Positions 8,600-15,817 of a DNA stretch of 38,737 nt are shown here, piece after piece (position 1 is the stretch's first letter; each line of letters begins with the position of its first letter). A model generated the notes under the pieces. The model did no database searches. It had not been told where the DNA came from and saw only the letters and a list, made by a program, of their open reading frames with translations. The position numbers and the translations under genes are program-made. This stretch comes from a virus, in the IMG/VR virus record IMGVR_UViG_3300044859_002925, positions 1-38,737 of that record; one strand, given 5' to 3'.

Positions 8600-9613
8600 T
8601 TACTTCTTAATTCCGGCGAGTTTTTGGAATCTTAAAGCCATCACGTTGCTGTTTTCTACAATCAATTCCTTTTTAGGAGCTGTTGATGCAACTGGTTTAC
8701 TTGCCAAACCTTCGGTGATTGTTTTCGCAGTTGTATTAGTTTTCTTGACAACTGATCCACCTAAACTATATGATTCGGACAAAATTGTATAACTCAACTT
8801 GACTTCACGGATGGACTTAGCCAAGTCGAACGTTTCCACAACCTTAAGTTTTTGTTTTTGGTCGAGGTTAAAGCTGTTAAATAGTTTATTTGTATATAGC
8901 AATTTAGCATTCAACAAATTAACTTCGTTTAGTTGATCACGTAGATATTGAACAGTAGACATAGCTTCGTTCAATTCAGCTTGAAGAGATTCAGCAACCT
9001 TTTCATCTTCAATCTTTTCGTCAACTGGTTCTTCGTCTTCGTCTTCTTCTTCACCTTCAGTGATTTCTTCACCGGCGGATTCATCATCATTCAAGGAATC
9101 AAGAAGTTCTTGTAAATCAACCATTTCATCTCCGTCATCTCCTTCAGCAACTGGAGCTTGAGCCATTGGATCAACTGGAGCAGGTGCTACGGCCATTGGA
9201 TCAACTGGAGCAGGTGCTACTGGAGCAGGTGCTACTGGAGCAGGTGCTACGGCCATTGGGTCAACTGGAGCAGGTGCTGGTGCTACAGGAACATTTGGAT
9301 CAACTTGACCGGCTTCATCCAATTCACCTTCTAATTCTGCGAGAATTTCATTTAATTCATCATCAGATATTTGCATTCTTTCATCCATTGCATCATCCAT
9401 TGCATCATCTGATGCGGACATTTCCATTGGCATTGTTTCAGATGATTCATCTGAACCATATTCACCGTCAGAAATTTCGTTTTTTAATTTTTCAGCTAAC
9501 ATAGCTTCTAACTTTGGTTGGAATGCTTCTTCCAACGCTGCTTTTGCGTTTGCGAGTGCTGTAGCACGTACAGCTTTAGCGTCAGCAATAGCTTCTTTTA
9601 ATAGATTTGACAT
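8600..9613 (-). CDS. gp22: Prohead core scaffold protein (T4 gp22-like)
   Basis: A 337-residue, strongly acidic, mostly helical protein directly upstream of gp23, as gp22 is in T4. It begins MSNLLKEAIADAK, which offers an LKE|A protease site. A Met/Asp/Glu-rich stretch follows (about 55-95), then a Pro/Ala/Val repeat block (APAPVDPMAVAPAPV..., about 105-150), an acidic EEDEDEEP tract, a coiled-coil-like segment, and the end MALRFQKLAGIKK, a form of C-terminus I recall from gp22 homologues. The scaffold fills the prohead and is degraded by gp21. A Shine-Dalgarno-like TAAGGA lies 9 nt before the ATG. The leader contains an inverted repeat and two CTAAATAA copies. Confidence 0.85.
   Translation of the reverse strand: MSNLLKEAIADAKAVRATALANAKAALEEAFQPKLEAMLAEKLKNEISDGEYGSDESSETMPMEMSASDDAMDDAMDERMQISDDELNEILAELEGELDEAGQVDPNVPVAPAPAPVDPMAVAPAPVAPAPVAPAPVDPMAVAPAPVDPMAQAPVAEGDDGDEMVDLQELLDSLNDDESAGEEITEGEEEDEDEEPVDEKIEDEKVAESLQAELNEAMSTVQYLRDQLNEVNLLNAKLLYTNKLFNSFNLDQKQKLKVVETFDLAKSIREVKLSYTILSESYSLGGSVVKKTNTTAKTITEGLASKPVASTAPKKELIVENSNVMALRFQKLAGIKK
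9160..9290 (-). repeat. Tandem repeat encoding Pro/Ala/Val linker in scaffold gene
   Basis: Repeated GGAGCAGGTGCTAC units of about 15 bp (plus strand), interspersed with CCATTGGATCAACT, encode APAPV/PMAV repeats. Unit number could change by slippage. The repeat also creates a long antisense open frame. Confidence 0.8.
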
Positions 9614-9634
9614 ATTTGTTTTTCCTTATTTAGG

Positions 9635-9662
9635 TGAAGTTATTTAGAATACATGAACTTCA
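9635..9662. promoter_or_regulatory. Inverted repeat in gp22 leader / divergent intergenic region
   Basis: TGAAGTT (9635-9641) and AACTTCA (9656-9662) are perfect 7-bp arms with a 14-nt spacer, in the 157-bp region between divergent gp22 and the plus-strand cassette. A weaker CGACA/TGTCG pair lies at 9688-9704. They may be an operator or an mRNA hairpin. This region otherwise holds only A/T-rich promoter-like sequence. Confidence 0.4.
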
Positions 9663-9757
9663 ATGAAGATTATTAAATTATATGTTGCGACAAAGGAAAT
9701 GTCGTATTACTGTTAAATAAATATAAATAAAAAAATGAAAGTATTAAAAATTATTGA

Positions 9758-9765
9758 TATTTATA
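9758..9765 (+). promoter_or_regulatory. TATTTATA motif before plus-strand cassette
   Basis: TATTTATA then CTATT then the ATG at 9771. This is the only copy I assign to a plus-strand gene. It is on the plus strand, which shows that the motif is oriented with the gene. It also argues for the start at 9771. Confidence 0.5.
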
Positions 9766-9770
9766 CTATT

Positions 9771-10361
9771 ATGCCATATAAAATTGTAGGAAAATGTATC
9801 TTTAATACAGATACTGGTAAAAAAATGGGATGTACTAAAGGTAGTGTTAAACGATATTTAGCAGCATTACATGCAAATATACCAGATTCAAAAAAGAATG
9901 AAATACGAACAAAATTGAAAGAAATCTTTCGTAAATCATTCGCAAATACCATTAATGAAACCGCAGAACTTAATAAAAAGAATGTTAAGTTTAGAGATGA
10001 ATTAAATAAAAATCAAGGACTTGATTTTAAACCATTTGAAGTTGCAAAGATTGCAGAAATAACTGGACCTGTAAATAATAAAAATGCAGGATCTGGTATG
10101 GAATTAAGTTTTGATAAAGAATTCAACGAAAATACAATTAAATTTGTTATTAAAAAATTGACAAATGAAGAAGATGATACCAAGAATTCTTTTAAATACG
10201 GCGTATGGTATACACCCTATGAAAATGAAGATGATTTTGATAAACCTTCTGCCGAAGTTCGTTATAAATTGTCTGATCCAATTACAAATGATACTGGAGA
10301 AGGTGAAATTAAAAATGAATTATATAGTTTCATAAAAGACGCAATCAAAATCAATAATTAA
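9771..10361 (+). CDS. Unknown protein, first gene of inverted cassette
   Basis: A 196-residue protein beginning MPYKIVGKCIFNTDTGKKMG. The first 40 residues (to LAALHAN) match a short basic module I recall from N-termini of many phage hypothetical proteins (MPYKVV..., dTGK..G...K..v..yl.AL.AN). A lysine-rich helix (about 40-70) and a mixed alpha/beta charged domain follow. No catalytic motif is recognised. A longer frame starts at 9735, but 9771 is preferred because of the family start and the TATTTATA motif 5 nt upstream. The gene lies opposite to all its neighbours between scaffold and core genes, so it looks like a later insertion (moron-like). Confidence 0.6.
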   Translation: MPYKIVGKCIFNTDTGKKMGCTKGSVKRYLAALHANIPDSKKNEIRTKLKEIFRKSFANTINETAELNKKNVKFRDELNKNQGLDFKPFEVAKIAEITGPVNNKNAGSGMELSFDKEFNENTIKFVIKKLTNEEDDTKNSFKYGVWYTPYENEDDFDKPSAEVRYKLSDPITNDTGEGEIKNELYSFIKDAIKINN

Positions 10362-10363
10362 TT

Positions 10364-10672
10364 ATGACACATTTAAAATCATTCATTACAAAAGAAAACG
10401 AAGAAAAAGAATACAAGATAAATGATATTGATCACCCAAATGGTTGGGATTGGAAAGAAATAGACATGTTATATGGAATGGGATTTGAACCAGAAGGTGA
10501 TGCTAGAATGATTTTAAAAGTAAAAAATCAAAGGCACATGGACGATTATACTTTCAAAGTATATAAAACAGATGATGATTATGTTTTATTAATCAATGAT
10601 TTAAAACATTTGTTTAAAACATTCAACGATATGTTAAACAAAATAGATGAACTTGGTTCAGTAGAAACTTAA
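10364..10672 (+). CDS. Unknown small acidic protein, second gene of inverted cassette
   Basis: A 102-residue protein, MTHLKSFITKENEEKEYKIN..., starting 2 bp after the previous stop, so probably co-transcribed and coupled. It has Trp-rich NGWDWKEIDMLYGMGFEPEG (about 28-47), a beta hairpin YTFKVYKTDDDYVLLIND and a helical end. The order suggests a small alpha/beta domain. I do not recognise the family. It ends at the shared hairpin at 10682. Confidence 0.6.
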   Translation: MTHLKSFITKENEEKEYKINDIDHPNGWDWKEIDMLYGMGFEPEGDARMILKVKNQRHMDDYTFKVYKTDDDYVLLINDLKHLFKTFNDMLNKIDELGSVET

Positions 10673-10681
10673 AAAATAAAC

Positions 10682-10706
10682 CCCACTGTAAAAAGTGGGG
10701 TTTTTC
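10682..10706. terminator. Bidirectional terminator between convergent genes
   Basis: CCCCACT-gtaaaa-AGTGGGG is a 7-bp stem followed by TTTTT on the plus strand and by GGTTTATTTTTT on the minus strand. It serves both the plus-strand cassette and the 143-residue gene on the minus strand. Confidence 0.85.
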
Positions 10707-10724
10707 GTTTCTATTTAGAATATT

Positions 10725-11156
10725 TTAATGGTTCTTAATTTCAAAGTACTTTTCAAGAATATTTCCCATATCTTCATACAAACTTACCATTTCAGAATTT
10801 TGTTGTTGACATTTAACCGCATTCTTTTTAAATGCTTCAGACATCCTTTTTAAATCTTTGAAATGACGAATTGCGGTATTTTCTTGCATCCAATCACCAC
10901 ATTCATTCACTGCGTATGTTTCTGCATACTGTGATATCTTATCAATGTTTTCAGCAATTTTCATCAATTGATGATATTCATAAAGAACTTTACCATATTC
11001 ATTATAATTGTTTACCAATTCATAAAGAGCTTTCTTTTCTTCTTTGGACAGTGTCTTTACTGGTATGGGTGTTTCCGCAACACCTTGTGGTTGTTGTGGC
11101 GCAGATTGTTGTTGTTTTAAACCCAATGTTTCTGCTATTTCGGATAATTTAATCAT
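10725..11156 (-). CDS. Small helical head-module protein, candidate prohead core protein
   Basis: A 143-residue protein located between protease-side genes and the scaffold. It begins MIKLSEIAETLG; the MIKL start is shared with the two putative cargo proteins, and IAE|T at residues 7-9 fits the gp21 cleavage pattern. A Gln/Pro-rich linker (about 14-30) is followed by long amphipathic helices to the end, with Cys at about 89 and 117. It is probably a minor core or internal protein, by position and leader only. A TATTTATA motif lies 4 nt from the ATG. Confidence 0.6.
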   Translation of the reverse strand: MIKLSEIAETLGLKQQQSAPQQPQGVAETPIPVKTLSKEEKKALYELVNNYNEYGKVLYEYHQLMKIAENIDKISQYAETYAVNECGDWMQENTAIRHFKDLKRMSEAFKKNAVKCQQQNSEMVSLYEDMGNILEKYFEIKNH

Positions 11157-11160
11157 ATGA

Positions 11161-11168
11161 TATAAATA
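11161..11168 (-). promoter_or_regulatory. TATTTATA motif before the 143-residue gene
   Basis: TATTTATA then TCAT then the ATG at 11156, in a 31-bp intergenic gap. It has the same 4-nt spacing as the copy at 6816. Confidence 0.45.
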
Positions 11169-11187
11169 TTATACTAATTTATAAATG

Positions 11188-13500
11188 TTATGGATTTTTT
11201 ACTTTACCAGTTGGTTGTTTACCAGCTGCTGGTGTACCAGGTGTTGGTGCAACTTTTTTCTTACTTTTCAAACCAGTAAATACTCCCATTCCTTTATTAG
11301 TAACACCTATCCAAATTTGTTTTGGTTTAGTCTTACTATTTTTCATTTTATCTAATACAGTATCCAACAATATGATTATATTATCGAATAAATTATCAAA
11401 ACCAGGTACTTGTGTCAAATAATTATTTATTACAATTTCAAGTTGATCTTGTTTTAATTGACCTGCTAATTGTGGCAATTTACTATAATGTAATGCTAAA
11501 ACTTTTGATAATTCAACAATAAAATTCTTTTTTAATGTATCAATTGGTTTATATTTAATTTCTTTAATCAATACATATTTAGCATTAGCGTTAGCAGCAC
11601 TTGCTTTATCTTGATACATGAATTGTGTTTGATTGAACAATCCTTTGATGACAAAGGCAATATCTCCTGCATTAGTCAATCTAAATACATAACTTGCGTT
11701 CTTACCTGGAACTGTTGTTGTTGTAATTTTCTTTAATAATTTTTGAATTTTTGGATTTATAATTGTAAGACCTGATAAAAATGTTTTGATATTAGTATCA
11801 ATATCAGCTTTAAGTTGTGGTGTAATTTGCGAAATATTTCCTGGAGCTGCAGGAGGTACTGCTCCTGGTTGAGCACCGCCTGGAGCAGCTGGTTGAACAC
11901 CACTAATAGAAGGGTTAACTTCTGCATTAAAAAAGTCAAGAACACTTTGGAATCTTGTTCCTTGACTTTGTATAAATTGAATTACTTGATCTTTTGGTTT
12001 TTTAAACATTTTACCAAAATCAGTCAAAAATTCATCATAAATTTTTGCTTGTTCTGCACTCAATGCTTCATCAATTGTTTGTTCATAACCTTCATTCCAT
12101 TTTTCTTCGATATTTTCATTCAACGATTTCTTAAGAGTATATGTGTTGTTGTATGATTTAACAAACATAGGTTCTTTATTTTCATTGAACAAAGATTTTG
12201 GTCTACCCAAAGTATCCGTTGGACCGGTATATCCTCTAGACTTATAATAATTTGCTTGTCGTGCAGCATCAGATGCAACTCTAGCTGCTCTTGTGCCAGG
12301 TTCTACAATTTTTGATTGTGTTGCACCTTGTGGTGTAGTTGCAACTTGTTGTTGTGTTGCCTGTACTTCTGGACTATTTGCATCGCTTGTATCAGCAAAT
12401 TGTTGTTGTGGGTCAATTCTATTACCTTGTGCATCATATTGATTTGTATCTGGTGCTTCAGTATCAGGTAAGCTTTGATCTTCTGGTGATACTGCACTTT
12501 GTTGTTGTGTTGCCTGATATTCTGGACTATTTGCATCACTTGTATCAGCAAATCCTGTATCTGGTGCTTCAGTATCAGCCGTTCTTAAATCTTCTGGTGA
12601 TACTGCACTTTGTTGTTGTGTAACTTGTACTTCGGGACTATTACCATCACTGGTATCCGCAAATCCACCCGCCGTCGCATCAACTGCGTTTGTTGTAGCA
12701 TTAGAAAACAATGATAAAACCTCGGCACCGGCAGTACCAAGAGCTTGACCGGCAAGAGATCCCCCTAAACCTGCCATCATCTGATCGTTGGCTCCACGAC
12801 CTTGAATTTTAGCAATTGCCACATTACCTAAACCATTAACAAGTCCAGCAGCAACTTTTGCTGCAATAGGATTTCCTGCAGTAGCAGCTGCAGCAGCAAC
12901 ACCAGCACCAAATGATAAAACACCCAATAAAAATTTAGTTTTATTTGGATTAGCTCTTATTAAATTAGCAATTTTAGTTTTTAATGATATAGGAGCATTA
13001 CTTTGTTGAACAATTACATTTGCTTGTTGTGGTGTCGGTGGAGGAGTATTTGTTGTTGCCGCTGCTGCAGCAATTTGATTTATATTTTGATTTACACTAT
13101 TAACTATTGGAGCAATTGCTTGATTATTACTAGCTGGTGTTACTGGTGCTTGCGCTTTTGGAGCTTTTGCCCATTTTGTTTTAAAACTATTTAATAAAGA
13201 ATCAACTCCTGCATCTTTGCTATCTGTCGTTGGTGTGCCTATACCAGAAACATTTTTTAATCCTTGTCCAACACGAGCGGCACCTGCTTTAAAACGATCC
13301 CATAATCCTTCATCGACACTTTCAAGCAATGCTTTATCTTGTTGATGTAAATATATGGATTGATTTACACCCATATCATAACATTCTTTTAGAAATGTTT
13401 TGTTGTCGGAATCTAAATCATGATATTCTTTTGATTCGAATAAAAAGTCATACTGTAAATCCGATTTTATTTTAATGTTTTCGATTAGAGTGTTATTCAT
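11188..13500 (-). CDS. Large repeat-containing head-module protein, unknown function
   Basis: A 770-residue protein between the protease and the scaffold. Regions in order: charged N-terminus; LLESVDEGLWDRFKAG at about 58-73 (with an LLE|S protease-like site); Ala/Pro/Gln-rich linker (about 115-175); a Gly/Ala-rich, weakly hydrophobic helical stretch (about 188-265, LLGVLSFGAGVAAAAATAG) that could insert in or pass a membrane; about three copies of a 40-residue unit ADTSDANSPEVQATQQQ (about 281-395); then two more globular parts (about 430-520 and 565-760) joined by a Pro/Ala/Gly linker. No catalytic motif is seen. By size and location it could be an internal or ejected protein, or a core component. 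A TATTTATA motif lies 10 nt from the start. Confidence 0.65.
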   Translation of the reverse strand: MNNTLIENIKIKSDLQYDFLFESKEYHDLDSDNKTFLKECYDMGVNQSIYLHQQDKALLESVDEGLWDRFKAGAARVGQGLKNVSGIGTPTTDSKDAGVDSLLNSFKTKWAKAPKAQAPVTPASNNQAIAPIVNSVNQNINQIAAAAATTNTPPPTPQQANVIVQQSNAPISLKTKIANLIRANPNKTKFLLGVLSFGAGVAAAAATAGNPIAAKVAAGLVNGLGNVAIAKIQGRGANDQMMAGLGGSLAGQALGTAGAEVLSLFSNATTNAVDATAGGFADTSDGNSPEVQVTQQQSAVSPEDLRTADTEAPDTGFADTSDANSPEYQATQQQSAVSPEDQSLPDTEAPDTNQYDAQGNRIDPQQQFADTSDANSPEVQATQQQVATTPQGATQSKIVEPGTRAARVASDAARQANYYKSRGYTGPTDTLGRPKSLFNENKEPMFVKSYNNTYTLKKSLNENIEEKWNEGYEQTIDEALSAEQAKIYDEFLTDFGKMFKKPKDQVIQFIQSQGTRFQSVLDFFNAEVNPSISGVQPAAPGGAQPGAVPPAAPGNISQITPQLKADIDTNIKTFLSGLTIINPKIQKLLKKITTTTVPGKNASYVFRLTNAGDIAFVIKGLFNQTQFMYQDKASAANANAKYVLIKEIKYKPIDTLKKNFIVELSKVLALHYSKLPQLAGQLKQDQLEIVINNYLTQVPGFDNLFDNIIILLDTVLDKMKNSKTKPKQIWIGVTNKGMGVFTGLKSKKKVAPTPGTPAAGKQPTGKVKNP
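12310..12660 (-). repeat. Tandem protein-coding repeats (FADTSDANSPE unit)
   Basis: Three imperfect units each encode ADTSD(A/G)NSPE(V/Y)Q(A/V)TQQQ followed by SPEDxxxxDTEAPDT or a variant. They show on the plus strand as recurring TTGTTGTTGTGTTGCCTG...CTATTTGCATC blocks at about 12350, 12510 and 12615. The spacing is not perfectly regular. Confidence 0.75.
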
Positions 13501-13510
13501 GTGATATGGA

Positions 13511-13518
13511 TATAAATA
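13511..13518 (-). promoter_or_regulatory. TATTTATA motif before the 770-residue gene
   Basis: TATTTATA ends 10 nt before the ATG at 13500, immediately preceded by an AATTTATA near-copy. It lies in the 45-bp gap after the protease gene. Confidence 0.4.
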
Positions 13519-13545
13519 TAAATTGAATCTGTTTTATTAATATAA

Positions 13546-14163
13546 TTATTTAATTTCGCCTAAAATGTCTCTGATTAAATCTTCTACCTTTTCCCACTTA
13601 TTAGTTAATGGGTTTTTTACAATTCCTTCTTGTAAAGATTGTTCGCCGGATGGAAACATAAATGCACCTTTAGTTGATGGATTACTAACAAAATCAAATG
13701 CAATTAATTCAAAATCATCTTGAACTTCATCAGTGCCTTCATGTACATTCTTTTTAACACTTCCCATTCCTCTGGAACTAATACCCAATTTAATACCACA
13801 ATTAAGTAGTTCTTTTAAAATATTACCACTTGGAGTAGTTAAAATTTCAACTTCACCCATTAAATCATTGCCACTCCAATACATTCTTTTAACATTGTGA
13901 CTTACATTTTTTAAATTCACAACGCTACTGTCTGGATGATCCAATTCACCAAGTGCTCTTCGTTCTCTTATGAAATTTTCATCATATTTTTGAGCTTCTC
14001 TTTCTAAAAGTTCTTTACCATAAACTCTGCCGTTGAAATTTTTAGCTTCAGCTCTTTGTAAAACACCTTGTACAGTAAATGGTCCGCCTTTAGCCATTGC
14101 TTCAGTGAGCACCGATTTATCTACATCAAATGTTATGAAATCTACTAATAATTTTTTATTCAT
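13546..14163 (-). CDS. gp21: Prohead core protease (T4 gp21-like)
   Basis: A 205-residue serine protease of the T4 gp21 (S80) type. It matures the prohead by cutting capsid, core and internal proteins after (I/L)xE. Visible features: AMAKGGPFTVQGVLQRAEAKNFNGRVY (about 22-48), GELDHPDSSVV with the likely catalytic His76, and KLGISSRGMGSV with the likely nucleophile Ser129 or Ser130. An LTE|A site at 19-22 would suit self-processing. The length matches T4 gp21 (212 aa). The start is well defined by AAAGGAG 10 nt upstream. It lies 5 bp after the 234-residue gene. Confidence 0.93.
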   Translation of the reverse strand: MNKKLLVDFITFDVDKSVLTEAMAKGGPFTVQGVLQRAEAKNFNGRVYGKELLEREAQKYDENFIRERRALGELDHPDSSVVNLKNVSHNVKRMYWSGNDLMGEVEILTTPSGNILKELLNCGIKLGISSRGMGSVKKNVHEGTDEVQDDFELIAFDFVSNPSTKGAFMFPSGEQSLQEGIVKNPLTNKWEKVEDLIRDILGEIK

Positions 14164-14168
14164 ATTTA

Positions 14169-14873
14169 TTATACTCCTTTTGTTGCAGCGTTTGTTGGTA
14201 CAACAGGCGCAACTGGTGCTGCAGGAGCTTGTTGTAGTTTCTTTTTAACAGAAGGTGTAACAACTGCATTACCTAAAATTTTAATTTGATATGGTGCTTT
14301 AATAAAGTATTCACTTTCTTTTTGTTTACCTTGTTCTCTACCTTTTACTATGATGACATATTTTTCATAGTAAAAATCAATGCTTATACCAGAAACATTA
14401 ACAATATAATCTTTTTCTGGTTGTCCATATCCTTTTGATGCTCTCAATTGTACTTGTTTATTTCCAATTTTGCTCATTATTTTATTTTGAAAACTGGACT
14501 TGTTTTGTAAAGTGGATTGTGATACTCTGCTTTCAAAATCACTCAAATCAGATTTAGCATCATATAAATTTGGATCTTGTTGTCCTTGTTCACCACCTTG
14601 TTGTGGAGGTTGTGCATTGGGATCTTGTTGTACGTTTGGATCAGCAGCTTCATTTACTGGTTTTGCAAGAGTATATCCAAGAACAGTACCTAAATCTGCT
14701 CTGCCGTCTTTCTTCTTGGATACCCAAGTTGGAACTCTAGGTACACCAGCAGATCCTTCTCCACTACCTGCAGCAGAAGATGTAGTAATTTCATCTATTA
14801 CTTGTTTAATTAATTCTTTGATCTTTTGTTTTAAAGATCCATCCGATTTAATAATTTCTTTTTTTTCGTTCAT
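14169..14873 (-). CDS. Unknown head-module protein at gp67/gp68 position (234 aa)
   Basis: This gene directly precedes the protease, where T4 has the small core genes 67 and 68. The N-terminus is Lys-rich and helical. PRVPTWVSKKKDGRADLGTVLGYTLAKP (about 45-72) is followed by a Gln/Pro/Asn-rich linker (QQDPNAQPPQQGG). A globular alpha/beta part (about 105-205) contains GYGQPEKDYIVNVSGISIDF and YYEKYVIIVKGREQGK. The end is Pro/Ala/Val-rich. No enzyme motif is seen. A head or core structural role is inferred from position only. It is 1 bp from the upstream gene, with no Shine-Dalgarno, so probably coupled. Confidence 0.6.
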   Translation of the reverse strand: MNEKKEIIKSDGSLKQKIKELIKQVIDEITTSSAAGSGEGSAGVPRVPTWVSKKKDGRADLGTVLGYTLAKPVNEAADPNVQQDPNAQPPQQGGEQGQQDPNLYDAKSDLSDFESRVSQSTLQNKSSFQNKIMSKIGNKQVQLRASKGYGQPEKDYIVNVSGISIDFYYEKYVIIVKGREQGKQKESEYFIKAPYQIKILGNAVVTPSVKKKLQQAPAAPVAPVVPTNAATKGV

Positions 14874-14874
14874 A

Positions 14875-15741
14875 TTAAAGTTGATTCTTGATTTCTTTTA
14901 TCAATTCATATGACAACAATAAAACCATAACTTGATTATCTTTAACGAGATTAAATTTATTAACATTATCAAGTTGTTTTACGGTTTCATTAATCTTAAT
15001 CTTGATAACATCATCAGAAATTTTAGATGTTAATTCAGATAATTGTTTCTTGACATTTGTTACTTCAGAATCAATTAATTTCTTCAAAGAATTTGTATTG
15101 CTTATACTATTAATATATTCTTTTAATAGATTTTTTTGACTTGAATCCAAATCTTTATACTTTTCATTTAACGATTCAATCAATATTTTATAACTCAAAA
15201 GACGAACTTCTTCATTTTGTTGTTTATAAACATTAATCATTTCATCTTCTGTTTCTTTAACTACTTTTCTAGAACCACATAAATTTTCAACTATACTAGT
15301 TCTAGAAGAAACAATTTCTTTTACATCAAACTTTGAATTTTTATCACTATGATTTTCAAAAATTTTGTAAATTGAAGCTAATACTTTATAATTCTTAATA
15401 CTAGATTTAAATAAATCGTTGATTGGATAAACATCCTTAATTTCTTTGATTAAATTATATTTTTCGGATGTTAATGATTTTTGATTTAATTTATCTCTTT
15501 GTTTTAATACAATTTCAATATACTTTTCCGCTTGTGTTTCGTCTTTAGCGACTTCATTAACCAAAAAGTTATACAGTTGTAGCTCTTTGCCTAATTCTTT
15601 ATTTTCGGAAAAATATTTAAATAGAATGTTCTTGGCAAAAGATTCGTCTTTTCCCGATAAAATATCTGAAGTCACTTGTCGAGTGAGCAATTCAAACAAT
15701 ATTCCTGTATTTCTAAACTTTGAATGCTTAGCTTTGTGCAT
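14875..15741 (-). CDS. Unknown helical head-module protein (288 aa) after portal
   Basis: It starts MHKAKHSKFRNTGILFELLTRQVTSDILSG, followed by almost continuous charged helices to the C-terminus (QVMVLLLSYELIKEIKNQL). The RNTGILFELLTRQVT opening looks like a family conserved among T4-like phages of environmental origin; I know of no assigned function. Located between portal and protease, it may act in prohead initiation or core assembly. A TATTTATA motif lies 21 nt upstream. Confidence 0.65.
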   Translation of the reverse strand: MHKAKHSKFRNTGILFELLTRQVTSDILSGKDESFAKNILFKYFSENKELGKELQLYNFLVNEVAKDETQAEKYIEIVLKQRDKLNQKSLTSEKYNLIKEIKDVYPINDLFKSSIKNYKVLASIYKIFENHSDKNSKFDVKEIVSSRTSIVENLCGSRKVVKETEDEMINVYKQQNEEVRLLSYKILIESLNEKYKDLDSSQKNLLKEYINSISNTNSLKKLIDSEVTNVKKQLSELTSKISDDVIKIKINETVKQLDNVNKFNLVKDNQVMVLLLSYELIKEIKNQL

Positions 15742-15762
15742 ATAATTTAATATTCGTTATTT

Positions 15763-15770
15763 TATAAATA
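15763..15770 (-). promoter_or_regulatory. TATTTATA motif before the 288-residue gene
   Basis: TATTTATA ends 21 nt before the ATG at 15741, in the 76-bp A/T-rich gap after the portal gene. Nothing else is seen in that gap. Confidence 0.4.
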
Positions 15771-15817
15771 TATTAGATTTATAGTAAAAATCATTTTTAA
15801 TATACTATTTACAATGA

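Noticed and set aside
9166-9504. 112-codon plus-strand ORF rich in Leu/Gln/Val
   Set aside because: It is antisense to the Pro/Ala/Val repeat of the scaffold gene; the repeat keeps the frame open. Composition is not protein-like and there is no start signal.
9735-9770. Upstream ATG for the plus-strand cassette
   Set aside because: The 12 extra codons overlap the TATTTATA motif, and the MPYKIVGK start at 9771 fits the family pattern I recall.
12303-12623. Alternative-frame ORFs in the 770-residue gene
   Set aside because: They track the CAA-rich repeat units; the translated products are Gln/His/Leu low complexity.
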